Part shown: piece after piece, positions 1-9,077 of the stretch | How positions within the stretch are numbered: the stretch's first letter is position 1 | How the letters are laid out: the number at the start of each line of letters is the position of its first letter | Source of the DNA: Paenibacillus agricola | Lineage (GTDB): Bacteria; Bacillota; Bacilli; Paenibacillales; NBRC-103111 | Assembly: GCF_011440305.1 (NCBI RefSeq) | Contig: NZ_JAAOIW010000005.1 | Span: 467,580-531,579, forward strand | Direction of reading: 5' to 3' | Length of the DNA: 64,000 bases | Translations under genes and position numbers: made by a program | The notes under the pieces: model-generated | What the model was told of the DNA's origin: nothing | Databases searched by the model: none | The model's input: the letters and a program-made list of their open reading frames with translations, nothing else

Positions 1-90
1 GGAAAATTCGCAAGCAAACACAAAAGCCCCACGGAAAAATTAAATCGCTGGCGGAACACTCTGACGAATACGATGCGGGAAAGTAATTAA
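1..90 (+). CDS. possible 3' end of an upstream gene
   Basis: Frame 1 is open from the window edge to a TAA at 88-90 and would encode 29 C-terminal residues ending in RESN. The composition is polar and basic, with no motif I recognise. A hairpin about 70 bp further on would suit the end of a transcript. So short an open frame can occur by chance, so this is weak. Confidence 0.3.
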   Translation, partial: GKFASKHKSPTEKLNRWRNTLTNTMRESN

Positions 91-385
91 AGCTGTACTT
101 TTGCCCAGCGTTCTGAAATTATCGTGTGGAAACATTTTCTGGCCCTCATAAACACAAAAAACCCTCGATCCTGATGAAGGAGAGAGGGTTATACCTCTAA
201 ATATCTAAACTTCCCCCCAGCAGTATTAGTCTAGCCTAACACTTCCCTATGCTCGTTTTCCTTTTAACACAATCATCAAAATTGTTTCTTAGCGACGATC
301 AAAATTATACTTAAAGGTTTGCGTAAGGAGCATTCGGTGGTAAAATGAAGCTTGTTTGCAATCATTCAACGCTACGGGGGCTATC
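91..385. other. intergenic region upstream of ppx
   Basis: About 295 bp without a convincing gene. It contains one terminator-like hairpin (156-190) and AT-rich sequence after it. I found no clear sigma-A promoter; the ppx promoter presumably lies somewhere in 190-370. Confidence 0.5.
156..190 (-). terminator. hairpin terminator, T-run on the minus strand
   Basis: AACCCTC (160-166) pairs with GAGGGTT (184-190). Read on the minus strand the stem is followed by a run of T. No leftward gene ends just to the right, so it may instead serve as a rightward terminator for whatever precedes the window. Confidence 0.5.
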
Positions 386-1924
386 ATGCATAATAATCGC
401 AGAATCGGTATTGTCGATATTGGTTCCAATTCGATTCGGCTTGTTATTTACGAGCTTAACCCCCAGCAGGCTTATCGAGTTATTGGTGAGTTCAAAAAAT
501 CTGCGCGGTTAAGCCAAAGAATCGGAACGGATAATATACTTCACGCACCGGATATACGGGACATCGTAATTATTTTAAATCAATTTAAATTGATTTGCCA
601 AGCACATCAGGTTACAGAAATTCGCGCCGCGGCAACCGCAGCCATCCGCAATGCGGTCAACGCCCAGGAAATTATCGACCAGCTAGTCCGGGATAGCGGA
701 ATCTTTGTTGAGCTTCTATCCGGCCAGGATGAAGCCTTGGTTGGCTTTCTGGGCATGAGCAATTCGCTGGATATTGAGGATGGCATCCTTGTCGATATTG
801 GCGGCGGCAGCACAGAGGTTAGTGTGTTTCGCAATAGCAAGCTGGAGCAAAGCGTCTCTTTCCCTTTTGGAGCTGTTAACACTACAAAGCGATTTTCGCC
901 TAATGGCATTTTTAGTGAAGAACTGTTGAAAAATATCAGGCTTATGGTAGTAAATGCGATTGCGGAGGAGCCGTGGATAGGGCAAAATCCGGACCTGCCC
1001 TTGATCGGAATGGGCGGGACGATTCGCAGCCTATGTAAAATTAGCCAAAAGAGACGGAAATATTCGTTGCCGCTTACTCACAATTACAAGATAGACACGG
1101 ACGAAATGGATATGTTGATGAAGTGGCTGCCGTCGCTTTCAGCGGAGAAAAGGAAAAAGGTTGATGGCTTGTCCAAAGACCGCCACGATATTATTGTTCC
1201 GGGGATCATTATCCTGGAAACAATTTTTCAAGCAGCACGCTGCAGCCATTATGTAATTAGTGGAGCGGGTCTTCGGGATGGGCTTTTCCGCGAAAAATAT
1301 TTGTCCAGTCTTACTAATGACAGCCATAGCATCTTGGAGCAAAGCACCAACAACCTGCTGGGGCTGCACTCCACTGCACCCTCCGAGCATTTGGCACAAG
1401 TCGCACGCCATGCCGTTGCGCTATTTGATGCCCTGCAGGATACGCATAAATATGATGCCAGAATGCGCCTATGCCTGCACACATCCAGCTTGCTCTATCG
1501 AATTGGGGTTTCGATGAACTATTACCAGTTCGCCAAGCATTCGTTTTACCTGATAGCCCATTCCCGTTTGGATGGACTGAGCCATCGGGAAATTTTGTTA
1601 TGCGCTTGTATAGCGTCCTATAAAACTAAAGGCCGAGTCCACCAAATCTACAACCAGTACCCTGATATTTTGTTGGAGTCGGACGTCGACATGATCACGA
1701 AGCTGGGGACGTTGCTGCAATTGGCGGTGGCTTTGGATGCATCGGAAACGCAGGCGATTCCAGTCATTTCAGCAAAAAGCGATGGTGGGCAATTAAGCAT
1801 ACGTGCTGAAACCCAAATCGACCACTCTGCTGAACGCAAAGAGGTCGATGAAATCCAAAAGGATTTTATGAAAGCATGGACGATGAAATTTTCATTTCAA
1901 ACCAATCAAATTTCAAACCAATGA
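386..1924 (+). CDS. ppx: exopolyphosphatase, Ppx/GppA family
   Basis: Removes terminal phosphates from inorganic polyphosphate (or hydrolyses pppGpp in GppA-type members); cytoplasmic. The N-terminal half shows the sugar-kinase/Hsp70/actin ATPase signatures: VDIGSNSIRLV near residue 10, LVDIGGGSTEV near residue 135 and a GMGGTIRSL loop near residue 207. The C-terminal ~200 residues are helical and HD-like, as in long Ppx proteins. The frame opens at a TTG at 356, but the ATG at 386 has GGGGG about six bases upstream and is the better start, giving 512 residues. It is convergent with ppk, which lies 43 bp away, so synthesis and degradation of polyphosphate are encoded side by side. Whether it acts on polyP or pppGpp cannot be told from sequence alone. 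Confidence 0.92.
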   Translation: MHNNRRIGIVDIGSNSIRLVIYELNPQQAYRVIGEFKKSARLSQRIGTDNILHAPDIRDIVIILNQFKLICQAHQVTEIRAAATAAIRNAVNAQEIIDQLVRDSGIFVELLSGQDEALVGFLGMSNSLDIEDGILVDIGGGSTEVSVFRNSKLEQSVSFPFGAVNTTKRFSPNGIFSEELLKNIRLMVVNAIAEEPWIGQNPDLPLIGMGGTIRSLCKISQKRRKYSLPLTHNYKIDTDEMDMLMKWLPSLSAEKRKKVDGLSKDRHDIIVPGIIILETIFQAARCSHYVISGAGLRDGLFREKYLSSLTNDSHSILEQSTNNLLGLHSTAPSEHLAQVARHAVALFDALQDTHKYDARMRLCLHTSSLLYRIGVSMNYYQFAKHSFYLIAHSRLDGLSHREILLCACIASYKTKGRVHQIYNQYPDILLESDVDMITKLGTLLQLAVALDASETQAIPVISAKSDGGQLSIRAETQIDHSAERKEVDEIQKDFMKAWTMKFSFQTNQISNQ

Positions 1925-1936
1925 ATTTCAAACCAA
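1894..1936. repeat. three short tandem repeats across the ppx stop codon
   Basis: The unit ATTTCAAACCAA occurs three times, starting at 1894, 1910 and 1925 (spacings 16 and 15 bp). The first two copies encode the last residues of Ppx and the third lies just past its stop. It looks like slippage that extended the C-terminus. Confidence 0.7.
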
Positions 1937-1967
1937 AGAAGCTTCTGAAATCCCTCAGGGCTACGCT

Positions 1968-4064
1968 CTATAGGGGGCGGTGCGTTTTCTTCCAGGATTT
2001 GATTTTCATGGCTTCAAATTGGCTTCGGATCCGCGGAGAATCATTAACCACTCGGGTATACATGCTATTGGATTGCAGCTTGCGGGCCTTGACATTATCG
2101 TTAAGGCTTAGCTCCAATATGCGGATTAACGATTTGCGTAAATCCTTGTCAAACACCGGACAGATCAGCTCAATCCGCTTCATTAAATTCCTCGTCATCC
2201 AATCAGCGCTGGATAGGTAGACCTCTTCGTCCCCCCCATTGGCAAAATAAATAATTCGGGAATGCTCCAAAAAGCGGTCCACGATACTGATCACAGTAAT
2301 GTTTTCACTCAAACCCTCAACACCCGGACGCAGACAGCAAATCCCGCGGACAATCAGGTCAATTTTGACACCCGCTTTGGAGGCTTCATATAGCTCATCA
2401 ATCATTTCCTGATTCGAAACCGAGTTGAGCTTGGCAATAATATGTGCCGGCTTTCCTTCAGAGGCATGCTTCGCTTCACGGCGAATTTTCTCGAATAGCT
2501 TGTCCTTCATGTCTGTAGGGGCAACGCCAAAGGCTTTCCAGTTATGCGGTGCGGAATACCCCGTAACCTCGTTGAAAAGGGCAGACGCATCCTCACCAAT
2601 AATAGGATGCGAAGTGAACAAGCCGATGTCCGTATACAGCTTCGCTGTGCTGTCATTGTAATTGCCAGTGCCCACATGCACATAACGGCGTAAGCCCTCA
2701 GGCTCCTGGCGGACAACCAGCGTTATTTTGGCATGCGTTTTTAAACCTACAAGCCCATAAACCACATGGCAGCCCGCTTGCTCCAGCTTTCTGGCCCAGG
2801 CAATATTACGCTCTTCATCAAACCGCGCTTTTAATTCAACGACCACAGTAACCTGCTTGCCTGATTCCGCCGCGCGCGCCAGCGCCTGAATCAAGGGGGA
2901 ATTTCCGCTAACGCGATAAAGTGTCATTTTGATCGCAAGGACATCGGCGTCATAAGCAGCCTGGACAATAAAATCGGTTACGGCATCAAATGATTCATAA
3001 GGATGATACAGTAAAATATCCTGCTGTTTGAGCTTTTCGAAAATCTCTTCAACTTCCAGCAATTCAACAGGGTATTTGGGCTCGATTGGCTTATATTTTA
3101 GATGCTCAAAGCCTTTAAGTACGCCTGACAGCCTCATCAGAAAACTTAAATCCAAGGGACCGTCGATCTCCATAATGTTTTCGGCAACCTCGAATTCTTC
3201 CTGTAATCGACCCAGTGCATAAGGATGAATACCCTTCTGGACCTCAAGGCGCACGGCTGTCCCCCAACGCCGACGGCGAAGCTCTTTCTCAATCTCCTCA
3301 AGCAGATCCTCGGCGCCTTCCTCATTCAGTGTCAGATCCGCATTACGCGTTAAGCGGAAGCCATGCACGGCTTGCGGTGTGTAGCCAGAGAATAAGGTTT
3401 GAATATGGTGCTCGATTAAATTTTCCAGCAATACAAATTCATGCTTTTTACTATTCGAACGTGCGGGAACCTCGATCATGCGGGCCAGATTAGAAGGAAC
3501 CTGGACGATAGCAAAATAAGGCTCTTCCTCCGGGTCATCCGTTTCCTTGCTTAAGACAACAGCCAAATAAACCGCTTGCGTATGAACTAAAGGAAACGGC
3601 CGGCTTTGATCAACTGCCATCGGCGTCAGCACAGGAAATACAATTTCATGAAAATAAATGTCCATCGCTTTTCGCTGGCTCATATTCAAATCTTCATAAT
3701 CCGTAAATAAAATGCCCTCTTTGGCAAGCTGTCGGGAAACATCCCGATATGATTTGTATTGTTCATTCACCATTTTGGATGCACGCTTGGTAATTCGTTT
3801 GAATAAACCTGCTGGTGTGTATCCGGTGAAGTCTTTTTTGATATAACCTGCTTTGATCTGGTCTTTAATGCCTGCAACCCTTACACTCATATACTCATCC
3901 AGGTTGCTTGAAACGATAGAAAGAAACTTGGCCCTCTCCAGCAAAGGCATCTCCGTGTCCTGCGCTTCCTCCAAAACTCGCAAATTAAATTCAAGCCAGC
4001 TTAAGTCGCGGTTTATGTAATTCGATGAAGCTTCTTTGTCTCTAGGCGCCGCCATCTCTGCCAT
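1968..4064 (-). CDS. ppk: polyphosphate kinase 1
   Basis: Makes polyphosphate reversibly from ATP through a phosphohistidine intermediate. The 698 residues match the usual Ppk1 length. Features seen: RDLSWLEFNLRVLEEA near the N-terminus; the two phospholipase-D-like C-terminal domains with KMTLYRVSGNSPLIQAL and VVVELKARFDEERN; the catalytic segment GLKTHAKI at about residue 440 (His is the likely phosphorylated residue); and HVGTGNYNDSTAKLYTD. A GGAGG lies 12 bases before the ATG, slightly long spacing. It is convergent with ppx. Confidence 0.97.
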   Translation of the reverse strand: MAEMAAPRDKEASSNYINRDLSWLEFNLRVLEEAQDTEMPLLERAKFLSIVSSNLDEYMSVRVAGIKDQIKAGYIKKDFTGYTPAGLFKRITKRASKMVNEQYKSYRDVSRQLAKEGILFTDYEDLNMSQRKAMDIYFHEIVFPVLTPMAVDQSRPFPLVHTQAVYLAVVLSKETDDPEEEPYFAIVQVPSNLARMIEVPARSNSKKHEFVLLENLIEHHIQTLFSGYTPQAVHGFRLTRNADLTLNEEGAEDLLEEIEKELRRRRWGTAVRLEVQKGIHPYALGRLQEEFEVAENIMEIDGPLDLSFLMRLSGVLKGFEHLKYKPIEPKYPVELLEVEEIFEKLKQQDILLYHPYESFDAVTDFIVQAAYDADVLAIKMTLYRVSGNSPLIQALARAAESGKQVTVVVELKARFDEERNIAWARKLEQAGCHVVYGLVGLKTHAKITLVVRQEPEGLRRYVHVGTGNYNDSTAKLYTDIGLFTSHPIIGEDASALFNEVTGYSAPHNWKAFGVAPTDMKDKLFEKIRREAKHASEGKPAHIIAKLNSVSNQEMIDELYEASKAGVKIDLIVRGICCLRPGVEGLSENITVISIVDRFLEHSRIIYFANGGDEEVYLSSADWMTRNLMKRIELICPVFDKDLRKSLIRILELSLNDNVKARKLQSNSMYTRVVNDSPRIRSQFEAMKIKSWKKTHRPL

Positions 4065-4196
4065 ATTGTTGCGTTACCTCCAAGGATTGACTCAAATTTA
4101 AAATGAAAACAAGCAGCTTTCGCGCAATTTCTGTTTCATTCTTCTATTTTCATCCTAGCTCGACTTTGTAATCAGAAGATGCGACTTTTGTTAATT

Positions 4197-4625
4197 TTAT
4201 GTAAACTGTTGAGAATTGTCCTGGATCAAGGTATATAGCGCCGGTGCTGCTCGATCAATACGTGAAAGCTTCCACTCCCGATTCAACCAAACATGGTTCG
4301 TCGAACCGCTCACTAGCAACTGCTCTCCACGGTGAATCTCCGAGTTAAATTGAATGCGCACATGCGTATATGTGGCAATTTGGGTGCGAATCGTAATAAG
4401 ATCATCATAGCGGGCCGGAAGCTTAAATTGCATTTGCAGATCAATTAATGGCAATAACAAGCCCATCTCCTCGATGGAACGATAGGTCATGCCTAAGGAG
4501 CGGATTAATTCGGTACGCCCAATTTCAAACCAATTGACATAGTTCACATGATAGACAACACCCATTTGATCGGTTTCTTGATAGCGTACCCTTATATGAT
4601 GCTCGAACCACGCAGACTCTTTCAT
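4197..4625 (-). CDS. acyl-CoA thioesterase, YbgC/4HBT hotdog family
   Basis: Small 142-residue hotdog-fold protein. The family signature is near residues 14-45: RYQETDQMGVVYHVNYVNWF then EIGRTELIRSLGM, where the Asp after Thr is the catalytic residue in 4-hydroxybenzoyl-CoA-type thioesterases. It probably hydrolyses short or aromatic acyl-CoA esters; the substrate is unknown. A GGGGG element precedes the ATG. It lies about 95 bp behind pyk on the same strand and may be the last gene of the accD-accA-pyk transcript. Confidence 0.88.
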   Translation of the reverse strand: MKESAWFEHHIRVRYQETDQMGVVYHVNYVNWFEIGRTELIRSLGMTYRSIEEMGLLLPLIDLQMQFKLPARYDDLITIRTQIATYTHVRIQFNSEIHRGEQLLVSGSTNHVWLNREWKLSRIDRAAPALYTLIQDNSQQFT

Positions 4626-4719
4626 AATAAGCCCCCTTATATAGGAATCAGGTAGTTAACCCAAAAAAGAGCGAAGCCGATATAGAGAATCGAGTTCACT
4701 CTTATGTGGACAAGCTTGT

Positions 4720-6477
4720 TTAAAGAATGTGTGCACGACCTGAGTAGATTACGCCAACTTCTGGGTAAATAGACACTTCGGTGCCATCTTTAATAAGCTC
4801 CAGAACCCGGTCTACGCCTACCACTACTGTTTTGCTTAGCGAGATGCCAACTACTGCCGCGTGAGAGGTAATCCCACCTGTTTCGGTTATAATCGCGCAA
4901 GCCTTTTCGATTGCAGGCATATAATCCTTGTCCGTTGTAGTAGTAACCAGAATACAACCTTCTACCGCCTTGGCGTTAGCTTCCTCAGCACTTCTGGCTG
5001 TAACTACCTTGCCTGAGGCGATTTGTGTACCAATCCCTTGGCCTTTAGCGATCATTTCACCAATTTGGTGAACTTTAATTAAGTTCGTAGTTCCTGAGCG
5101 GCCTACAGGCACACCCGCCGTAATAACAACAATATCACCAAGGCTAACAAGCCCTGCTTTCAAGCTGCTGTCTACCGCATGGTCGAATAATTCATCGGTA
5201 GTGGTACAATATTCACCTTTAAGTGGAATAACGCCCCATACCAAGGACAGTCTGCGAAGCACGTAGTCAATCGGAGTCACCGCGATAATCGGCGCTTTCG
5301 GGCGGTATTTCGATACCATACGTGCGGTGTAGCCACTTTCCGTTGAGGTCAAAATCGCTTTCGCTTCCAAATCCAGCGCCGAATTGGCAACCGCTTGGGA
5401 AATTGCCTCGGTTACTGTCTTCTGCTGGGCATTGCTTTGGCGAATGAAAATTTCACGATGCTCCAATGCACTTTCCGCGCGCTCCGAGATTCTTGCCATC
5501 ATCAGTACGGACTCTACAGGGTATTTTCCGGCAGCAGTTTCACCCGAAAGCATAACTGCATCTGTACCATCAAAAATCGCGTTTGCCACGTCGCTTGCTT
5601 CTGCACGGGTAGGTCGTGGATTGCGTTGCATGGAATCCAGCATCATCGTTGCTGTAATTACCGGCTTGCCGGCTTGATTACATTTTTTAATCATCGCTTT
5701 TTGGACAATCGGCACGTCCTCGGCCGGGATTTCTACGCCAAGATCACCACGTGCTACCATCAATCCATCCGATACCTCAAGAATTTCGTCCAAATTATCG
5801 ACGCCTTCTTGATTTTCAATCTTCGAAATAATTTGAATATGTGTAGCATTGTGGCGTTCGAGAATTTCGCGGATTTCAATAACGTCGCTTGCTTTGCGCA
5901 CGAAAGAAGCTGCGATGAAATCAACGCCTTGCTCGATACCGAAAATAATATCGTTGGCATCCTTTTGGGTAATGCCCGGAAGGTTGATTTTAACGCCTGG
6001 GACGTTAACACCTTTTTTGCCGCCCAACAAACCGCCATTCACAATCCGGCATTGGATTTCAGTAAACGATTTCTCCACAACCTCCAAGCCAATAAGGCCG
6101 TCATCAATCAAAATCGTCGAACCCACTCTTACGTCTCTTGGCAAATCTGCATACGTGATATGCACACGATTGGCATCGCCAATAATTTCTTCTGTGGTTA
6201 AAGTAATAAATTGATCCTGTACCAGCTCAACCTTTTGGTCGTCCTTCAGCTTGCCCGTACGAATCTCCGGTCCTTTGGTATCCAACAAAATCGCAACGGT
6301 TTTATTCAATTCCTTGGCGGCTTGGCGGACGTTAATGATCCGGTTCCCGTGCTCTTCAAAATCACCATGTGAAAAATTAAGGCGGCAAACGTTCATGCCC
6401 GCATTAATCAGTTTTTTAAACATGTCCAGCGATTCACTCACAGGACCAATGGTACATACAATTTTCGTTTTACGCAT
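4720..6477 (-). CDS. pyk: pyruvate kinase with C-terminal extension
   Basis: Catalyses phosphoenolpyruvate + ADP to pyruvate + ATP. The 585-residue form is the long bacillar type. The core carries [12 protein letters not shown] at the N-terminus, [10 protein letters not shown], the KIENQEGV region and [15 protein letters not shown] near residue 280. The extra C-terminal ~110 residues are the PEP-utilising-enzyme-like domain with [11 protein letters not shown] near residue 535. Its ATG lies within the last codons of accA (8-bp overlap), and AGGAGGG lies about 12 bases upstream inside accA, which implies translational coupling. Confidence 0.98.
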   Translation of the reverse strand: MRKTKIVCTIGPVSESLDMFKKLINAGMNVCRLNFSHGDFEEHGNRIINVRQAAKELNKTVAILLDTKGPEIRTGKLKDDQKVELVQDQFITLTTEEIIGDANRVHITYADLPRDVRVGSTILIDDGLIGLEVVEKSFTEIQCRIVNGGLLGGKKGVNVPGVKINLPGITQKDANDIIFGIEQGVDFIAASFVRKASDVIEIREILERHNATHIQIISKIENQEGVDNLDEILEVSDGLMVARGDLGVEIPAEDVPIVQKAMIKKCNQAGKPVITATMMLDSMQRNPRPTRAEASDVANAIFDGTDAVMLSGETAAGKYPVESVLMMARISERAESALEHREIFIRQSNAQQKTVTEAISQAVANSALDLEAKAILTSTESGYTARMVSKYRPKAPIIAVTPIDYVLRRLSLVWGVIPLKGEYCTTTDELFDHAVDSSLKAGLVSLGDIVVITAGVPVGRSGTTNLIKVHQIGEMIAKGQGIGTQIASGKVVTARSAEEANAKAVEGCILVTTTTDKDYMPAIEKACAIITETGGITSHAAVVGISLSKTVVVGVDRVLELIKDGTEVSIYPEVGVIYSGRAHIL

Positions 6478-7450
6478 GATTATGATTACCCTCCTGAATA
6501 TAAGTAAAGCGACCGATTTTTCTAAATTTGTTATATCGGTCTTCCACTAACTCTTTCTTTGATAGCACAGCTAATTCCTGCAAATGTTTTATTAAGGTTT
6601 GTTTAACGATATCCGCAGTAGAAGCTACGTTGCGGTGGGCGCCCCCACGGGGCTCGGGGATAATCTCATCGATTACACCTAAGCGCAAAATATGGTCAGC
6701 CGTAATCTTCATCGCCGCCGCAGCTTCACCTGCCCGTGTTGCATCCTTATACAGGATGGAGGAAGCGGCTTCCGGCGTGCTAACGGAATAAATCGCGTTC
6801 TCCAACATCAATACCCGGTTGCCTACACCTAAAGCAAGCGCACCTCCGCTGCCGCCTTCGCCGATCACCACGCACAAGATGGGCACACCAAAGCCAGCCA
6901 TCTCCATCAGGTTTCTGGCAATAGCCTCCCCTTGCCCCCGCTCTTCAGCCGCACTGCCTGGATATGCGCCTGGCGTGTCGATAAAAGTAATGATTGGGCG
7001 ATTGAACTTGTTCGCTTGCTTCATTAACCGCAAACCTTTGCGCAAGCCATCTGGATGTGGCATCCCAAAGTGGCGAGCAATATTATCCTTCGTATCCTTA
7101 CCCTTCTGGTGGCCGATTACGGTTACAGGAATCCCGTTCAAACGTGCTAACCCACCCACAACAGCCAGGTCATCGCCATACAGACGGTCTCCGTGCAGCT
7201 CCATAAAATCGGTAAAAATATGCTGGATATAATCAAGCGTCGTAGGACGCTGAGGATGACGTGCCAACTGCATTTTCTCAGCTGTCGACATCCCGCTGTA
7301 GAGCTCTGTTGCCAATTGCTCATAACGGCTCTCCAAGCGGGCTATCTCCTCGGACAGATCCATCTGCTTGTCTGCTCCTAGCTTGCGCAGCATCTCAATA
7401 TTATTTCTCAGCTCCAGCAATGGCTGTTCAAAGGGCATTTCAGCTGCCAT
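6470..7450 (-). CDS. accA: acetyl-CoA carboxylase carboxyltransferase subunit alpha
   Basis: Alpha subunit of the carboxyltransferase that, with AccD, transfers CO2 from biotin to acetyl-CoA to make malonyl-CoA. Recognised by [16 protein letters not shown] at the N-terminus, [20 protein letters not shown] and the glycine-rich [12 protein letters not shown] and [12 protein letters not shown] segments. The frame allows an ATG at 7459, but AAGGGGG is placed for the ATG at 7450 (9-base gap), giving 326 residues and a start inside the accD reading frame. It overlaps accD upstream and pyk downstream, so the three are one operon. Confidence 0.97.
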   Translation of the reverse strand: MAAEMPFEQPLLELRNNIEMLRKLGADKQMDLSEEIARLESRYEQLATELYSGMSTAEKMQLARHPQRPTTLDYIQHIFTDFMELHGDRLYGDDLAVVGGLARLNGIPVTVIGHQKGKDTKDNIARHFGMPHPDGLRKGLRLMKQANKFNRPIITFIDTPGAYPGSAAEERGQGEAIARNLMEMAGFGVPILCVVIGEGGSGGALALGVGNRVLMLENAIYSVSTPEAASSILYKDATRAGEAAAAMKITADHILRLGVIDEIIPEPRGGAHRNVASTADIVKQTLIKHLQELAVLSKKELVEDRYNKFRKIGRFTYIQEGNHNHA

Positions 7451-8363
7451 GGGCCACATCCCCCTTTACCACATGCAGATCCAGCAGGCGGACCAGCGTG
7501 TTCTTAATGTCCTTGCGTACCACAACCATATCCACTTGTCCGTGGCTCAAGTTAAACTCGGCTGTCTGAAAATTATCAGGCAGCTTCTGGCGGATTGTTT
7601 GTTCAATAACGCGTCGTCCGGTAAATCCAAAAGCCGCTCCTGGCTCGGCAATAATATAATCGCCTAACATCGCATAGCTTGCGGATACCCCTCCAAAGGT
7701 TGGATCTGTAATAACAGACACAAACAAGCCACCTTGTTCATTCATTTGCGCCAAGGCAGCACTCGTTTTGGCCATCTGCATCAGGCTGAGGATACTCTCT
7801 TGCATCCGTGCCCCACCCGAGGTAGAGAAGATAATAATCGGATACTTCTTCTGCATCGCGTGCTCAATAGCCGAGGTTACCTTTTCCCCCACGACTGAGC
7901 CCAGCGATCCGCCCATAAAATCAAAGCTCATCACAGCAGCAACAACCGGAAATCCACCAATCGTTCCTTCGCCTGTAATGACAGCATCATTCATGCCTGT
8001 TGTTTCTATAGCTTTACGGTATTTACTGGCATACTCAGGAAATTCGAGCGGATCCTCGGATATCATCTCACTGTCATACTCAAAAAAGCGGCCTTCATCC
8101 ATAACCATCTGAATGCGTTCAACCGCACTTAATTTGAAATGGTATCCACAGGAGTTGCATACCTTTAGATTTTTTTCTAATTCCTTCGAAAATTGAATCG
8201 AAGCACACTTCGGGCATTTGGTCATGATCCCTTCGGGAATCTCCCGTCTTGGCTTGTCTTCTGCAATAATTTCACCGTTCTCGCCAACCCGATTCGATGT
8301 TCGCTCAACACCGGGAATGGTCGCGTACTTTCTTTTCTTCTGAAACAGATCCTTGAATGGCAC
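7440..8363 (-). CDS. accD: acetyl-CoA carboxylase carboxyltransferase subunit beta
   Basis: Beta subunit of the acetyl-CoA carboxyltransferase. It has the N-terminal C4 zinc ribbon (CPKC near residue 50 and CNSCGYH near residue 67) followed by the crotonase-like domain with [22 protein letters not shown] and [12 protein letters not shown]. The start is GTG at 8363 with GAGGTG five bases upstream. It overlaps accA by 11 bp at the 3' end. Confidence 0.97.
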   Translation of the reverse strand: MPFKDLFQKKRKYATIPGVERTSNRVGENGEIIAEDKPRREIPEGIMTKCPKCASIQFSKELEKNLKVCNSCGYHFKLSAVERIQMVMDEGRFFEYDSEMISEDPLEFPEYASKYRKAIETTGMNDAVITGEGTIGGFPVVAAVMSFDFMGGSLGSVVGEKVTSAIEHAMQKKYPIIIFSTSGGARMQESILSLMQMAKTSAALAQMNEQGGLFVSVITDPTFGGVSASYAMLGDYIIAEPGAAFGFTGRRVIEQTIRQKLPDNFQTAEFNLSHGQVDMVVVRKDIKNTLVRLLDLHVVKGDVAHGS

Positions 8364-8427
8364 GGCTACACCTCACTTGCTGTTGTTGTTCATATGCAAC
8401 CCATGTAAGCTCATGTAAGCTTTGGCT

Positions 8428-8619
8428 TTATGGTCGATGCAAAATGGAATTTAATACATCCTGAACCTCTTCCACTTCACCTTCTGGGACTACAATCTCA
8501 AATTGGTTCTTAGTCATATTGATTGCCCGAACTTGAACAAGAAAGCCCTCTTCCGTCAGCTTTTCCCTAATCCGCTCTGCAATTTTGGGTGTTGGTGCAA
8601 TATAAATAACGGTCCACAT
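8428..8619 (-). CDS. conserved small protein of unknown function
   Basis: A 63-residue protein beginning MWTVIYIAPTPKIAERI. The frame extends to 8640, but GGGAGG lies nine bases before the ATG at 8619. The predicted beta-alpha-beta-beta pattern with EGFLVQVRAIN and QFEIVVPEGEVEEVQDVL resembles small DUF2007-like domains, but I am not sure of the family. It lies between dnaE and accD on the same strand, about 65 bp before accD, so it probably leads the acc transcript. No catalytic residues are evident. Confidence 0.7.
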   Translation of the reverse strand: MWTVIYIAPTPKIAERIREKLTEEGFLVQVRAINMTKNQFEIVVPEGEVEEVQDVLNSILHRP

Positions 8620-8640
8620 GAAAAAAGACCTCCCGAACAT

Positions 8641-9077
8641 AATGCACTAATGATATCATACCTTCTCTTTTTATCGCAAGAAAGGCGAAAAAATAGTTAT
8701 AGAGGATTAATACCCTCATATTCGGAACTGATCGGAGGGGCATGGGGCATGGATGGAGAAGATGATTGAGCGGGAAAAATTTACGTTAATTCTTTCGAAA
8801 ATCTCTATTTCGAAGAAATAAATGGAAAAAATACCGTTAATTTGAACCGAATGGACTCAAAGCTGAAAAGCAGGCGATTTTAGCTGGATTTTTCCAGTTA
8901 CCTTCTTTTTGCCAGAGTTTCAGCGCAATTAGCGATAGTTTTTCCCTGTAATTTGAAAACAAGTATACTGGTGCTGATCCGACTGGATACGAGGCAACAT
9001 TCAAGAATAGGTTAGTTTGTGATGTATCTGGGCGATAACTGAGATGCTTGTCTGGTGCAGGATAGTCTGCTAATTAT
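8641..9077. other. 437-bp gap between dnaE and the acc operon
   Basis: AT-rich, no convincing gene on either strand. It holds a small hairpin (TTCGAAA at 8794-8800 with TTTCGAA at 8808-8814) without a T-run. The acc promoter should lie here on the minus strand, but I cannot fix a -35/-10 pair with confidence. Confidence 0.5.

Noticed and set aside
5395..6201. 268-residue open frame opposite pyk
   Set aside because: Antisense shadow of a well-recognised pyruvate kinase; no SD and no recognisable domain.
8792..8815. TTCGAAA/TTTCGAA hairpin as terminator of dnaE or acc promoter element
   Set aside because: Short AT-rich stem without a T-run, and it lies upstream of acc and downstream of dnaE at no meaningful position.
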